DNA from: Capitulum mitella
Taxonomy: Eukaryota; Arthropoda; Thecostraca; Pollicipedomorpha; Pollicipedidae
NCBI GenBank assembly: GCA_030062745.1
Contig: CP099841.1
Location: 28,275,398-28,339,397, forward strand
Reading direction: 5' to 3'
Length of the DNA stretch: 64,000 nucleotides
In this document: in pieces, positions 35,500 to 47,817 of the stretch
Numbering within the stretch: the first letter of the stretch is position 1
Layout of the letters: each line of letters begins with the position of its first letter
Translations under genes and position numbers: made by a program
Notes under the pieces: generated by a model
Seen by the model: the letters and a program-made list of their open reading frames with translations, nothing else
What the model was told of the DNA's origin: nothing
Database searches by the model: none

Positions 35500-36010
35500 A
35501 CTGGGATAGTGTTGCTTTCTCGCCAATATGGTGGGAAAGGGTCACTGAGAAAAAGATCGCTGATGGCCGTCAAGGGCTACGTTAATGGGACCAGCTGAAT
35601 GCGTTGAGAGCTGTTGGTGGATGTCGTCCGGCACAACCGACGTGTTGCCAAATGGTTAGTTGTAGTCTTGTGTTGGCGGACTGAAAGTCTGCGGCTGTCG
35701 CCACTGCGTGTAATGAATTCGTCAGTGTTGTGTCATAGGCGTTCGCGTTTGCGAAGTGTGCTTTGAAGTGTTCTGCAATCTCGCCAGGTTCTGTGATGCG
35801 TTGACTGTGTTCTGCTAGCTGAGGGAAAAGGCCTGGTGGTGGGCGTTGGAATCGTTTGATGAGTGTCCATCTGATGTTTGCGGGTGTGGATCCGTTGAAT
35901 TTTGGATGCGTGTTCTTGTCATGAGGTTCTCCTTGCTGTGCGTATTGTAGAACGGTGGAGTGCTTTTGCTCGGCGGTACTCGAGGAGTTGCACTTCTCAC
36001 ATCACCCGCT
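35500..36010 (-). mobile_element. Diverged LINE fragment (endonuclease-RT linker)
   Basis: The reverse complement matches the linker region of the right-arm LINE (about 32,080-32,560) at clear but diverged identity, for example GAGTACCGCCGAGCAAAAGC, CGCATCACAGAACCTGGCGA and the block around GTCGTCCGGC.CAACCGACG. It is an older, shorter copy of the same family. Frames are broken. Confidence 0.7.
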
Positions 36011-36419
36011 TGCATTGCTTGAGTGCTCGGCTCCGCTGCGCGTTCGCTTGTTGACTGGCCGGGGTCTACGAAGACGCTGATGCCAACTGTTTACTTTTAC
36101 GGATGCCGACTTGTGCTGCTGGCTGCTAAGACTGCACTTATGATGTAGTTTGGTGAATTTACGGGTCGACTTGGTACACACCAGCACCTTTTCGTGGCAG
36201 CAAACCGTACCGTTTGAACTTCTCCCAAAAATCGGAACGCTCGGACACAAGGTCACGACACAAGAACGAGCGGCGAGCACGCGACAACAAGCATTTCGGC
36301 ACCTCTGATGCACGGCTCGGGAGGCAGGTGCCTCTAGTCCTGGTTTTGTGACTCTGTTTCTGGCCCATGTACGTCGTGCGGCGTCTCGGTGACGCATGAC
36401 CTCGGTGATTTCCGCGTTA

Positions 36420-37470
36420 CCCGCGGCTAAGGACGGCTGGGCCGCCTCCGGGTGACGGTGACCAGCGGGCAGTGTTGGTCGACAGCAGCGTTCCAGTTCG
36501 TCATGAAGGCGGTTACCTTGTCATCGGATGTGCTAGCGGTGTAGACGGACTGCCAGCCCGCCAGCAGGAGGCTCAAACAGAATGCTGGGCAGTCCATGCG
36601 GTGCCATGGCCGCTCTGTAACTCTAATTGGTTTTATCCGTAATATGCGCGCACAAGTGGCCAGAAGGATCGCTTGATGATCGGTAATGGGTTCCTCCAAT
36701 ACTGTGGCGTGGGGATGCTGTTCATGGCTGTTGGTTATTATCAGGTCTAGTAATGATGGGGCTAGATGCTAATGAATAGGCTTGTCAGCCAATTGAACAA
36801 GACTGAGATCAGTGGAAAAACCGCGCACCCCAGGACTGTCGGGGTTGAGAAGGTTGATACTGAAATCTTCCAGGACATACCTACACAAACTCTTCTGTGG
36901 CTACGGCATCTTCGGACTGTCAGCGCAAGCTGTTGATGCCATTGGGCATGGATTCCTTAGGTGGGTGACAGATGGCACCTGTCACCATCGTCCTGCGACC
37001 CGACCCCGTATCGGAGAGCCATAGCGTCTCAGCTGACTCGCCCGTGCCGGACGTGCTGAGTCTTGTTGCCTGGAGGCGGTCGGCGACGATGACCGCGACT
37101 CCGCCTCCGCGCGAGCGAGCTGCGCCGCGGGAGGTACGGTCGCACCGATGTATGCTGTAACCCGGAAAGACGAGCACTCTGTCGCCTATTTGAGGTGTTA
37201 GTCATGTTTCAGACACGCATAAAATGCGAATGTGGCAACTCTGCGAAATGTCATTTTCTTCGTCCAGTCTCGGTATCAAAGACCTGGCATTAATGTGAAC
37301 GATGCTGTACGCATGAGCACAGCAGCACAGCAGCACTGCCGCCAGACCGGCCTTCCACACAGCACAGATCGCCTTCCGTGTGTGGGTGCCGGCACGTCTC
37401 CCCCGCCTGCGGCGGACCAGGTGACCCAGGCGGTCAGGTCGGCTGCGCCGAATGAAGTCTGTCACGGGCG
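36420..37470 (-). pseudogene. Endonuclease domain of a second LINE type (CR1-like)
   Basis: Frames 37,465-37,202, 37,177-36,920 and 36,699-36,427 carry, in order, HINARSLIPRLDEENDI and ILCVSET (start of the endonuclease, active-site Asn and Glu), RGGGVAVIVAD, and ITDHQAILL followed by a Trp/His-rich linker and VTVTRRRP. The NARSL..RLDE opening is typical of CR1/L2-type LINE endonucleases and differs from the WNTNGL type at 4-5 kb. It is broken by frameshifts and has no reverse transcriptase attached. Confidence 0.65.
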
Positions 37471-37559
37471 TGGTGGCGGCCGACCGTTTAACCTGACCTC
37501 GCGGGCCCAGTCAGAAGGAGCTGACTAGAATGTTTTTACACAGTTATACAACACAGAAC

Positions 37560-40460
37560 CTACCGAATTCGACTCTCCGGTTCACCACTTAGATTTTATC
37601 ACCGAGCACAGTTTACAGGGAGCGTATTCACCAATTCTTCTCACATCATCATCATCATCTAAACGTCAAATGCCACAATCGTCTCCCTCTGTCGGTCACG
37701 CAGTGGCGCGAAGGAAACGGTTGGCTTGCGCCTTTCTTCGACACAGAGACGAGACACATTGCATGGAACGAAATCGCGAGCGTGCTAAAATTCGTTCAAT
37801 CATTTGAACTACGAAAAGGGACTCAGCGTTTCTTCATTTCACAGTTTACACGAGAAACCCCATTAGGGCGAATCTGGAACATGGTCCGTACACTCCCTGG
37901 GACACAAATGTCTTGTCTTTTTCCATTCCGGCCTTACGCATAAATGGCATTGTTACATCTGAACCATCGATGGTTATCGACGCTATAGCGCAAAGTATAT
38001 CCCACTGTATTTCCTCCGAGAACTACGACCATGAATGCTGTGCTGTTGAACGATTTTCGGTCTTTGTACCATTTGACGCCTTGTTAAGGGGTAACCTATA
38101 GGTTACAAATGTGTTTTTCTCTGCTACGGAAATAAAAGACGCCGTAACACGTACTGGGAACATGACAGTTGGTCCCGACAAACCGCATCATGCGTTCTTC
38201 ATGCACTTACCTGACACTATGCTCCACCTCATTCTACAAACATTCAATGACCTCTGGGTATCGCATTCATGGTGTCATGGAAAGCACCTACTTTAATTCC
38301 ATTACCTAAACCTGGGAAGGACACGAATAATCCCGCAAATTATAGACCCATTGTTCTGACTAGTTGCCTTGGAAGGATTTCCGAACGAATAATTGCGAAG
38401 AAATTGACCTGGTTTTTAGGAAAAAAGCACTTATTATCGCGGTTTCATTGCAGCTCTCGGGAAAACCAAGCGCCATAGATAACGCTGTTGTTGATAACAC
38501 TTGGGAACGAATATTCGCAAAGAACTTAAAAGAAAAGTACACAACTGCTGTTTTTCTCGACATAAGTCGTGCATACAGCATACCCGATTTAATGAAACAA
38601 TGCACCGTAAAAGGACACATGGCAAGCTATTTCCTCGGATTTTTATCGGGAAACAGTACTTGCCGAGCTTTTGCAGCGCCGACCATTCAGTTAATCTTAT
38701 TTTAGACAACGTTCTTACTCAGGGAAGAAACCTTTCGCGGTACTTTCCAACATCTTGACAAACGATATCTGCAACCAAGTCCCATCGAACATATCACATT
38801 CCGTATATGCAGATCATACCGCTCTCTGGTGCGTAAACGGTGATCTGGACGTGTAGTTAACCATAATCTGAAGGGCTCTGCAACAAGCTGAAATTTGGCC
38901 CAAAACAACGGCTTATTTTTCTCACCTAAATAATCGGCCGTCATGATCTTTTCCAAGAACAAAAGGCCTATAGATTATGTCCGTGAACTACAGTATGACG
39001 GCCATACTATTCAATTGGTTATATAATTACTAGGCGTTGTACTAGATCTATTGCTCTTGATCCGATGACACCTCGAGGATTAGCAGGTCAAATGCAAAAA
39101 AGGAACTCAAGCTTTTTAAAGATATCGCGAGCACTCGTTTTGGCGCCGACTGCACTACAATTTTGCGTCTATAGAGGACTATTGTTTTACCCGTCATCGA
39201 TTTCGGAAGCATTGGAAACATCACCCGTCGCTGCCCTGCAAGTGGGCACCATGATACGACCACTACTACGCAGAGCTGAGGTCATTCTGAGATATTGCTG
39301 TAAGTTAATTTTGCCAGCCATCCCGTCAGTATCTATTTTCAGCTAGTACCCAGTCACAACTATGCCGGACCAATGGTGGACAGGTTGGTTGGAGAGACAG
39401 ATCGGTCTTCCCAAAGCATCACACTTCAAGGTTTCTTCCCGAACCATTCATTTCAACGAACTGCGCACCGTTGCCGGCCATGACCATGACACCATGGCAG
39501 CTGGCTGAAACGCACGCTGTTCAACTTATGCACGAAAGCAAAGACCTATTCACGCGACAAGAAAAACAGCAGCGCTTTAAAAGCTTCCGGACTTAACATC
39601 GTAAGTACCATTTCGTTTTTACTGTTCGATCCAAAGATGGAAATCATACGGCAGACACAGTATGATGTGGCGATTACACGATACAACGAATATTACCAAG
39701 CAACATTTCCATTTTCATAGTCGAGCCACACGCCATTCTTTTAACATTGGATTTTATCAAGGCTGGCGAGGTACGGAGAGTGCTCATGTGCAGTGACTTT
39801 TTCTCTTTTGTGCGATCTATCATCTCTTATCCATTATCCTTTTTAAACATTCATATGGTACAACCTCACCAGACGCTGGCAGAAACTGGGGTAGAAGTGT
39901 GGTATTTTATGGCTTCCCGGTCATAGCAACATTGCAGAAAATGAACGAGCGGACCGAGAGGCCAAAAGGCATTGACAGTGATAGATGTAATTACCATTCC
40001 ACCGGAATTTTCACCCATTAAGACGTCCGTTTACAGAACTCGCATGACATACTGGCGCGAACAAGGGGTTAATACCAGCAGGTACACGGAATTGCACGGT
40101 ATTAAAGAAGGTAAAGTTAAATAGATTTATGCGTTCAGAAAGAACAGCCAGGAAGAAATAGTTTTAGCTCTCCTCCGTATTCACCAAGCATGGCTCACCC
40201 ATAGTTTTATATTCTGCCTCGAACCTCGACTGTGAGGCATACCTACCGACACTGTCAGGTACATTTCACAGTCGCCGATTTTCTCATCACTTGTTCTCCG
40301 TATGATGTTCATCGCCACTCTCTTTCGCCATCACCAGAGACATAATGCCTTTCTTTCACTTACGGTTTTACTTGGTGACGATCATCCAGAACTCATCCAA
40401 CTTTTATGTACTTTCTTATGCAATGTTGACCTGATGCACCAGATTTAATACGTGACGTAG
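37560..40460 (+). mobile_element. Old I-like LINE copy, heavily decayed
   Basis: The linker (about 37,700-38,090), reverse transcriptase fingers (38,269-38,478: PLPKPGKDTNNPANYRPIVL), palm motif A (TAVFLDISRAYS near 38,540), an RNase H tail (GHSNIAENERADREAK-like near 39,920) and a C-terminal region (LALLRIHQAWLTHS near 40,170; LGDDHPELIQLL near 40,375) follow in order. Multiple frameshifts and stops are present. The 3' end is near 40,450. Confidence 0.65.
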
Positions 40461-41027
40461 ACGACATGTTCATTTATGACATAATATAACACATCCTTAG
40501 GGCACGAAATGGTCCTAATGGGCCGAAATGCTCTTTAAAAGTTTTACTCTCTAAAAGCTCTCTACAAAAACTAAAAAGAAACAAATCAAATCCGACTCGC
40601 ATACTAAAAGCACTGCAGGCCCAGGTCCCCCAGTTTTTTCGGCGCCAAACCCAAACCTTTTTCTATGGCGCTGAGATTTAGTGACCTTTACTATGAATCT
40701 TTTACACTTCACGTTTCCCAGTGTTTCTGTTTTTCGAATATCAGCATAAAAGCCCTTTGCGTTTCCGGTATTTGACCACGTGCATGGGGAAAACATGGAA
40801 GACCAGGTTTTTAACAATTCCAAATAAGACGTGATGTATATTACGGAGTCCACGGATCGGGACAGCCATTACGGAAGTCCGGCCATCTTTGCTCAGGGCA
40901 GAAGTTAACACAGTCAAATTATTCCTGTCATATAAACCGAAGCGATGAATTATGTCTGTCATCTTCCAGACAAATTTGCATGAATGCTGTACATTCCAAC
41001 GGATACATTGTTAATGTGTTGAGCAGT

Positions 41028-41080
41028 GATGTTGCAGTCCTGGTCACTGGCTGGACTTCAGTGGCCAGGACTGCAACATC
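41028..41080. repeat. Hairpin with stem of about 21 bp
   Basis: GATGTTGCAGTCCTGG and CACTG on the left pair with CAGTG and CCAGGACTGCAACATC on the right, across a loop of about 9 bases with one unpaired base in each stem arm. Confidence 0.85.
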
Positions 41081-41194
41081 GAATAGAGGAAGCACAAGCA
41101 CAGGACTCCTTCCTCGAACAGATGGAGTACATCTTCCTCTATTCGTCCGAAATTTGCGTATTTAGTAGCTCGTGATAAGCCCTAGAACCGCCTT

Positions 41195-41480
41195 CTTTGA
41201 GACGTCACTGCAGCTGCAAATTGCCATACGAAATTACCCAAAGGCTGCCCATTTATCCGTCATTTCCACGCAGGGGAATATTTTAAGAATCCGCCGCTTG
41301 CCGAGCATTTGCATGAACCAGTGGCCATGTTAAAAAAGAGTTTTCAGGGGGTGGGGTGGGAGTTAATGACCGGTGAACCGCTTATATCCGCCTTCCAGGC
41401 CTTCTGTTACCCAGTGTCCATTTTTGCGTCACTAAGTATCCATTTCGGTGGACTTCGTGTCCATTTGGACACCCAGTTAA
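41195..41480. repeat. Dispersed repeat, copy A
   Basis: Shares with 52,235-52,505 the order GTCA(C/T)TGCAG, ATACGAAATxxCCAAAG-like, TCATTTCCA, CATTTGxATGAA and the terminal GTGTCCATTTGGACAC, itself a perfect 7-bp inverted repeat. It has no coding content and no recognised tRNA-type promoter. Confidence 0.5.
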
Positions 41481-43469
41481 CATGCTAAAGCAAGCCCTGA
41501 GCCAGTCAGTTTGTCAGCGCCCTTGGGAACCAGCATGGGTTTCCATCTGGGTCCCATGGAACTCCAAGCATAGCTCAGAGGGGCAGGGAACACGTGTCCC
41601 ACGTCAACCATTAGGAGTGAAGACGTCACATGCTTGTGGTGATGAGGTGGAAGGAAAGGGATTCTTTGGTCCACACACATTGTGATGGCGTTTTTGGTAT
41701 GCAGGCACAGTAGAAACGTTGCAACGAGGTTTTATAAAAGTTAAACCACGATGGCAATGGGGTTGTCGCCATGACACGTCAAAGGGACGCGTCATGGCGT
41801 CCCATTTATGTTGCGCTGAAGTCGTGCGTACGTCAGTACATCGTATTGTGGCAGCTGTGCCAACGTCATTGGAAGGTCTCTGCAAAGCTGCAGGACCTAT
41901 ATGGACGTCGTGATTTCATAGCTAGGGCATCGCTTTACACAACTCAAGCACGTTATGTATCAAGGCCTTGACAAACGCCACGTTATAAGATCATTCTGAG
42001 GACATATCTATCACACATCGTTATGGCTGTTTCATGCGCTTCCATTCGTCCCCGGGTTCTTGCCCGCTGCCTGATTACGTCAAGGCGCTTGCCGATGGCC
42101 TTCGACGTTCAGCGTTGATGTCGGAATGAACACGCGAAAAAGAACAATGTTCGACATGGCCTCAGGCAGGCACGGTTCCGGGACTTCGTGAAAGGGAGAG
42201 GAGCAGACTGCAACAAGTCTCGAAGGTTTTTGAGCCCGAAATTACCAGAGTAGGACTATACGGTTTTTTCGATCATTCTCATAGGCCTAATGTTAATCGC
42301 TGAGAGGTGGGGAGTCGCAGGCTCTAGCATATACGGCAGACGGTTTTCAGACTTGACCAGCTCCGAAAACGTTCCGCAGGATAAGGGATCGTAGGGTCAT
42401 TTGGAACTATGGGCAAACATGCTACAGATAAATCCTCGCCAGACGGGAAGGATTTTCAGTTGACCGATGAAGAGGGGGAAGGGTGCTAGACCCCCTCTCG
42501 CCATTTGGTCCCTGATTCAGTTATCGCCTCAGGACAAAAAAGGATGATAATCGATAGCTGTGCGCCCAAGAAACCCAACAGTGCCCAGGCCGGCCCTGCC
42601 AGTTCAATCATTAACGTCTTATGTCAAGTCAGGCTTTATGCTTGGGGACTATAAATAGATTTTCCGGAATAAAAAACGACACATTTGAGGCCAGATAGAC
42701 CTCAGATCGTCTCTTTTACCATATTCAGTGCCGAAAATTGGTATAAGGACGTTCTAATGTCAGAAAGGTCATCTTAGTTGGTTGGTTGTTGGGGCTTAGG
42801 GGCGCACCGACTTTAAGGTCATTAGGTGTCCAAAATGTCATCTTAGGTCATTGACTTCGTTTGACCTTGAAAAGGCCATTGACCTATATAAAGCGACCTG
42901 TTCGCATGTGGACTACCATTCTGAAGCGATTTCATGCCAGTCATCAAACATTTATGCATACCTCTTGCCCTAAAACAGGAAAAACCGACATTTGGCGCAA
43001 AAATCGCCCAGCAAGCCTTCAGCAATGACGTCATAGCTCGATGACATGAAGAGAACTGGGATTACCCTTTTAATGCCAAAATTCACCGTGTTGTGCGCCA
43101 TTTTTCCGCTGTCACGGAAACACTGCTTGGAGAGCGGCATTCACCTCTGCCGCTGGGTCCGGGGGGGGGGGGGGTTTAATCTAAGGGAGACAAAATTGGA
43201 ATATGGATAAAACCAGCACAACTAAAGTAGGCAAGGAACAAACAGCTTCAGTGGGTTATTTTACATAACAGCACCGCTTTCGCGACAAATGTTGCTCATA
43301 TAAGACGAAGACTCCGCGTACCGCCGGTTGTTATTGGACGATTGACTGTGACGTCAGCAGGCATTCATCAGCTGATCTGTTGTATCATTGTCGGTAACTA
43401 GATATAGAGGTGGTGTATTACAGATGGAAAGTGAATGTTGTTTGTTATGAAAATACTGTTTTCCGCGAT

Positions 43470-44190
43470 AATGGTATGTCCAATATGGGACAAACGTTGG
43501 GAACAGGGGGTTTTGGGTGGGGTTAATTTTCTATATCGCAACAGGGGGCTTTAGGGAGTTTTTTCGTACCCGACCAGTGACTGCTAACGGTGTTATCGGT
43601 GGCTAGGCGGTGGCCGTGCTATGTGTGAATGTTGTGTTCGACGATATTGGTATGTCCAATACGGGATAAACGCTGGGAACGGGCGGTTTGGGTGGGGTTA
43701 ATTTTGTATATTGGGACAAGGGCTTTTCCGGACCGGCGATTGTTACCGGTGTTATCAGTAGCCGGGCGGTGGCCGTGCAATATGTGAATGCTGTGTTCGG
43801 CGATATTGGTATGTCCAATACGGGATAAACGCTGGGAACAGGGGATTTGGGTGGGGTTAATTTTCTATATTGGAACAGGAGCTTTTTCGGACCGGTGATT
43901 ACTACCGATGTTATTATGTTATTACTACCGATAACATCGGTATCGGTGTTATACACCGATACCGATGTTATCGGTGGCCGGGCGGCGGCCATGCTATATG
44001 TGAATACAGTATTCTGCGATAATGGTATGCACAACAGGAGATAAACTCTGGGAACAGGGGGGTTTGGGTGGGGCTTATTTTCTGCATCGGAACAGGGAGC
44101 TTCAGGGGGCTTTTCTATACCGGGCCAATAATTGCTACCGGTGCTATCGGTGGCCTGGCGGTGGCCGTAAAACTATAGGAATTGTAGACT
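43470..44190. repeat. Tandem satellite, about 160-215 bp units
   Basis: Four units begin near 43,474, 43,646, 43,806 and 44,021 with GGTATGTCCAATAxGGGA (GGTATGCACAAC in the last). They share GCTGGGAACAGGGG, GGTGGGGTTAATTTTCTATAT and GTTATCGGTGGCxxGGCGGTGGCCGTG. The third unit is longer because of an internal palindromic expansion of ACCGATAACATCGGT. Confidence 0.85.
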
Positions 44191-44282
44191 GGTTTTCCAC
44201 ATTAAACCAGCGGGATGGGTGAACTGGGATATTCCGCCACCTTCCATTGACTGGGATTAACACTGTTTATGGGGCGTAAGGC

Positions 44283-44315
44283 TATCTTATACCGCGGCCG
44301 AAGCGCGGTATAAGA
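44283..44315. repeat. Perfect 13-bp stem hairpin
   Basis: ATCTTATACCGCG and CGCGGTATAAGAT flank a 7-base loop. It lies about 60 bases before the TTAGG block. Confidence 0.9.
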
Positions 44316-44372
44316 TACTAGAGGCCACAGGCCGATGAAGGGTGCGATTGGTCTTGGCTCTTTCCAACACTT

Positions 44373-45650
44373 AAGGTAGATTAGGTTAGGTTGGTAAGGT
44401 TAGGTTACGTTAGGTTAGGCTAGGTTAGGTTAGGTGAGGTTAGGTTAGGTTAGATTAGGTGAGGTTAGGTTAGGTTAAGTTAGGTTAGGTTAGGTTAGGC
44501 TAGGTTAGGTTAGGTTAGGTTAGGTTAGGTTAGGTTAGGTTAGGTTAGGTTAGGTTAGGATGCGTTGGGTTAGGTTAGGTTAGGTTAGGTTAGGTTAGGT
44601 TAGGTTAGGTTAGGTTAGGTTAGGTTAGGTTAGGTTAGGTTAGGTTGCGTTGGGTTAGGTTAGGTTAGGTTAGGTTAGGTTAGGTTAGGTTAGGTTAGGT
44701 TAGGTTAGGTTAGATTAGGTTAGGTTAGGTGAGGTTAGGTTAGGTTTGGCTAGGTTAGGTTAGGTTAGGTTAGGTTAGGTTAGGTTAGGTTAGATTTGGT
44801 TAGGTTAGGTTAGGTTAGGTTAGGTTAGGTTGGGTTAGGTTAGGTTAGGTTAGGTTAGGTTAGGTTAGGTTAGGTTAGGTTAGGTTAGCTTTGGTTAGAT
44901 TAGGTTAGGTTAGGTTAGGTTAAGTTAGGTTAGGTTGGGTTGGGTTAGGTTAGGTTAGGTTAGGTTAGGTTAGGTTGGGTTAGTTTGGGTTGGGTTAGGT
45001 TAGATTAGGTTAGGTTAGGTTTGGCTAGGTTAGGTTAGGTTAGGTTAGGTTGGGTTAGGTTAGGTTAGGTTATATTAGGTTAGGTTAGGTTAGGTTAGGT
45101 TAGGTTAGGTTAGGTTGGGTTAGGTTAGGTTAGGTTATATTAGGTTAGGTTAGGTTATATTAGGTTAGGTTAGGTTAGGTTATATTAGGTTAGGTTAGGT
45201 TAGGTTAGGTTAGGTTAGGTTAGGTTGCGTTGGGTTAAGTTAGGTTAGGTTAGGTTAGGTTAGCTTTGGTTGGATTAGGTTAGGTTAGGTTAGGTTAAGT
45301 TATGTTAGGTTAGGTTAGGGTAGGTTAGGTCAGCTTAGGTTGGGTTGGATTAGGTTAGGTTAGGTTAGGTTAGGTTAGGTTAGGTTAGGTTAGGTTAGGT
45401 TAGGTTGGGTTAGGTTAGGTTAGGTTAGGCTAGGTTAGGTTAGGTTAGGTTAGGTTAGGTTAGGTCAGGTTAGGTTAGGTTGGGTTAGGTTAGGTTAGGT
45501 TAGGTTAGGTTAGGTTAGGTTGGGTTGGGTTAGGTTAGGTTCGGTTAGGTTAGGTTAGGTTGGGGTTAGGTTAGGTTAGGTTAGGTTAGGTTAGGTTAGG
45601 TTAGGTCTGTAAGGTTAGGTTAGGTTAAGTGAGGTTAGGTTGGGGTAGAG
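44373..45650 (+). repeat. Interstitial TTAGG telomeric-type repeat
   Basis: About 1.28 kb is made almost entirely of the TTAGG pentamer, with scattered variants such as TTGGG, TTATA, TTAAG, TTTGG and TTGCG. TTAGG is the ancestral arthropod telomere unit. The variants, and unrelated sequence on both sides, mean this is an internal block and not a live chromosome end. Confidence 0.97.
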
Positions 45651-46399
45651 TGCGGGAAAATATAGCTTCCTGTATTTGATATCTTTAAGGTATTTTTTTA
45701 TTTTCTTTTCTGTTTAGTAATTAAGCATGCTTTTATTTTTCATTTTTATTAATTAAGCATTTTTTCTCTTTTCGATATCATTTTTTGTTAAAATGATAGT
45801 TAATATTTTACTTATTTTTGCGGTTGATTCTATATCTATTCTTTTGGATCATTTCACTGCCACATTGGATTGCCATTTGGGCCTTTTCCTTTATTAAATT
45901 CCCACTAACATAATGTATCTATTGCATTCTGTTCCCCTATCCTGTTAATTATCTATTCAGTTTCATTAGGAAACATGTAAGTTAATGGTCTTATATATCG
46001 ATACCACCCAGTGAACAGGACTGAACATTACAACCCATCTCTACTTTTGATGGGAGAACAACATAAATGGCGTCTCAGACGGCAGGAAGGGGTGAGCGGT
46101 GCATTATTGAAATGCTGTTTCCATGGAAATTACAATGTTTGCATGTCGGGAATGACTTTTTTACGTAACAAGACTACATATTCTGCGTTGTAAGTATAGT
46201 TTTTCCTCAATATCGTAATCTTCACGCAGCTGGTGCGAAATGGACTGGTGACCGCTTCAGTGAGCTTTTGCTGAAGAAGTAGGATTCCGGTAAGACAGTG
46301 AGACGACGAATAAGAAGGACAAGACATGGGCACAATTCGGTGAAAGAAAATTGCGACCTTACGTTGACCCTATTCCTGGAGAGCTAGAAGGTATGGCCG
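45651..46399. other. No gene recognised
   Basis: AT-rich sequence after the TTAGG block with no protein-like frame or recognisable repeat. Confidence 0.4.
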
Positions 46400-47546
46400 A
46401 TTCTCGGCAGGGGGGTGGGGCGGATTCGGCCTCTCCGAGATCTCGAGAACTACACATTCGATCATCGCAGCAAACGGCAGTCGATTTTCCATGATGTCAA
46501 CTGCATTTTGATAACGAAAAAAAATCGAAATTTTGAAGGAAGTGTATACTGCAGGGGGAATTCCAAATGGGGGTATTTTTTGGTGTTGTTTATGAGCCGA
46601 TTTTGACGAAATTGGCATGAATCGAGAGATTATGAATAGCGCTTTTACCATTGGTCCCTACATTTGAAATTTTGGGAAAAATCGTAGGCGCTCACTTGGT
46701 TTCAAAAATAGGAGGATTAGTTTTTCAAAAACTGAAGTAACAAGAAAAGTTAAAAACGCTTTTTTAGCTTTTGCTATTCATGTTATGCTGAAGAAGCACA
46801 AATCCTATGACACTGTATAATATTAGCATAGGCGGTGTCAGGGACATGAAAAAAGGGGGGGCTATCATGGTCACATGTTTAGGTCAACCCACGACCTTTG
46901 ACCTTAAATGACCTCTAGTGACCTTAGAACTAGTTGGAATGACCTTGTATGCATTTCATTTAGTTTTAAAACGTTTCCAATCATTTGAATATACTCTGTT
47001 CCTAAAATGCCACTTCATGGCTGTTGTGGTATGGGGTACTCGCACTGATATTGTAGGTCATAGCTCCGTGACCCGACCTTATATCAAGCTGAAACTTGGT
47101 GCACAAATGAAGCATACTCTTCTACGTGACATATATTGCGGGTTTAACATTTGAAGAATGGCACCGAAATTTTTACTATAAAACCAAATTTTACTTTTTG
47201 ACTTTGACCTGACCTTGTGAAGTGGTCTCAGATGAGCAAAATTGTATGTGTATGCTTGACCAACTATTTATCTATGCATCCACATAAAGTTTTAAGTCAT
47301 ATCTTCAAAACGCTTTTTTGGCAGATACTTTCCTTTTACCCTCAACAGGGCCAAAAATGGCCCGAGGAGCTTCCCAAGGACGTTGCCTGGCTCCGCCCCT
47401 GAGGAATATAGAATTTCAAAATGTTGTTACAGTTCGTAGAAAGAATAGTTAGGAAAAGTCATCAAGTTTCGTGAAGCTGCGTCAAAAACCTTGGAATTGG
47501 CAAGCAAAAAACCCGAGGGGTCGGATTCAGCCCCCTTGCCGGGAAT
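46400..47546. mobile_element. 1.15-kb element with terminal inverted repeats, copy 2
   Basis: Same orientation and same end sequences as 18,786-19,956 (ATTCTCGGCAGG ... GCCGGGAAT). The two copies are colinear throughout but clearly diverged, with small indels. Both are preceded by GTATGGCCG. No transposase frame is present. Confidence 0.7.
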
Positions 47547-47817
47547 AGGATTAAATCCTTCATATTTCATAGCCATTTAACAGAGCTTTGTGGTGCGGAC
47601 ACAAGGTTGTTACGTGCGTTGTTCTAAAGTGTGGTATTCTTCCATACGTTATGCTTTTCCATAGCTTTATTGTTTCCTTTCCGGAGGGGTTACAGGTCCC
47701 GAGGAGACTGGCGTGACTGGACCGGTTCCTAAGTGAAGTCCTAGGTTTCGTCATGGTGACCGACATTGAAGGCAGGGGATGTTGGATGAAGTCAGCTGTG
47801 AATTTTACAATCGGTGA

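Larger units (their letters stand above)
40461..43460. other. Mostly unannotated sequence with small repeats
   Basis: No supported gene was found. Noted items are a hairpin at 41,028-41,080, a dispersed repeat at 41,195-41,480, TGACCTTGA-type short repeats at 42,820-42,880 and a G12 run at 43,158-43,174. Short frames lack domain signals. Confidence 0.4.
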
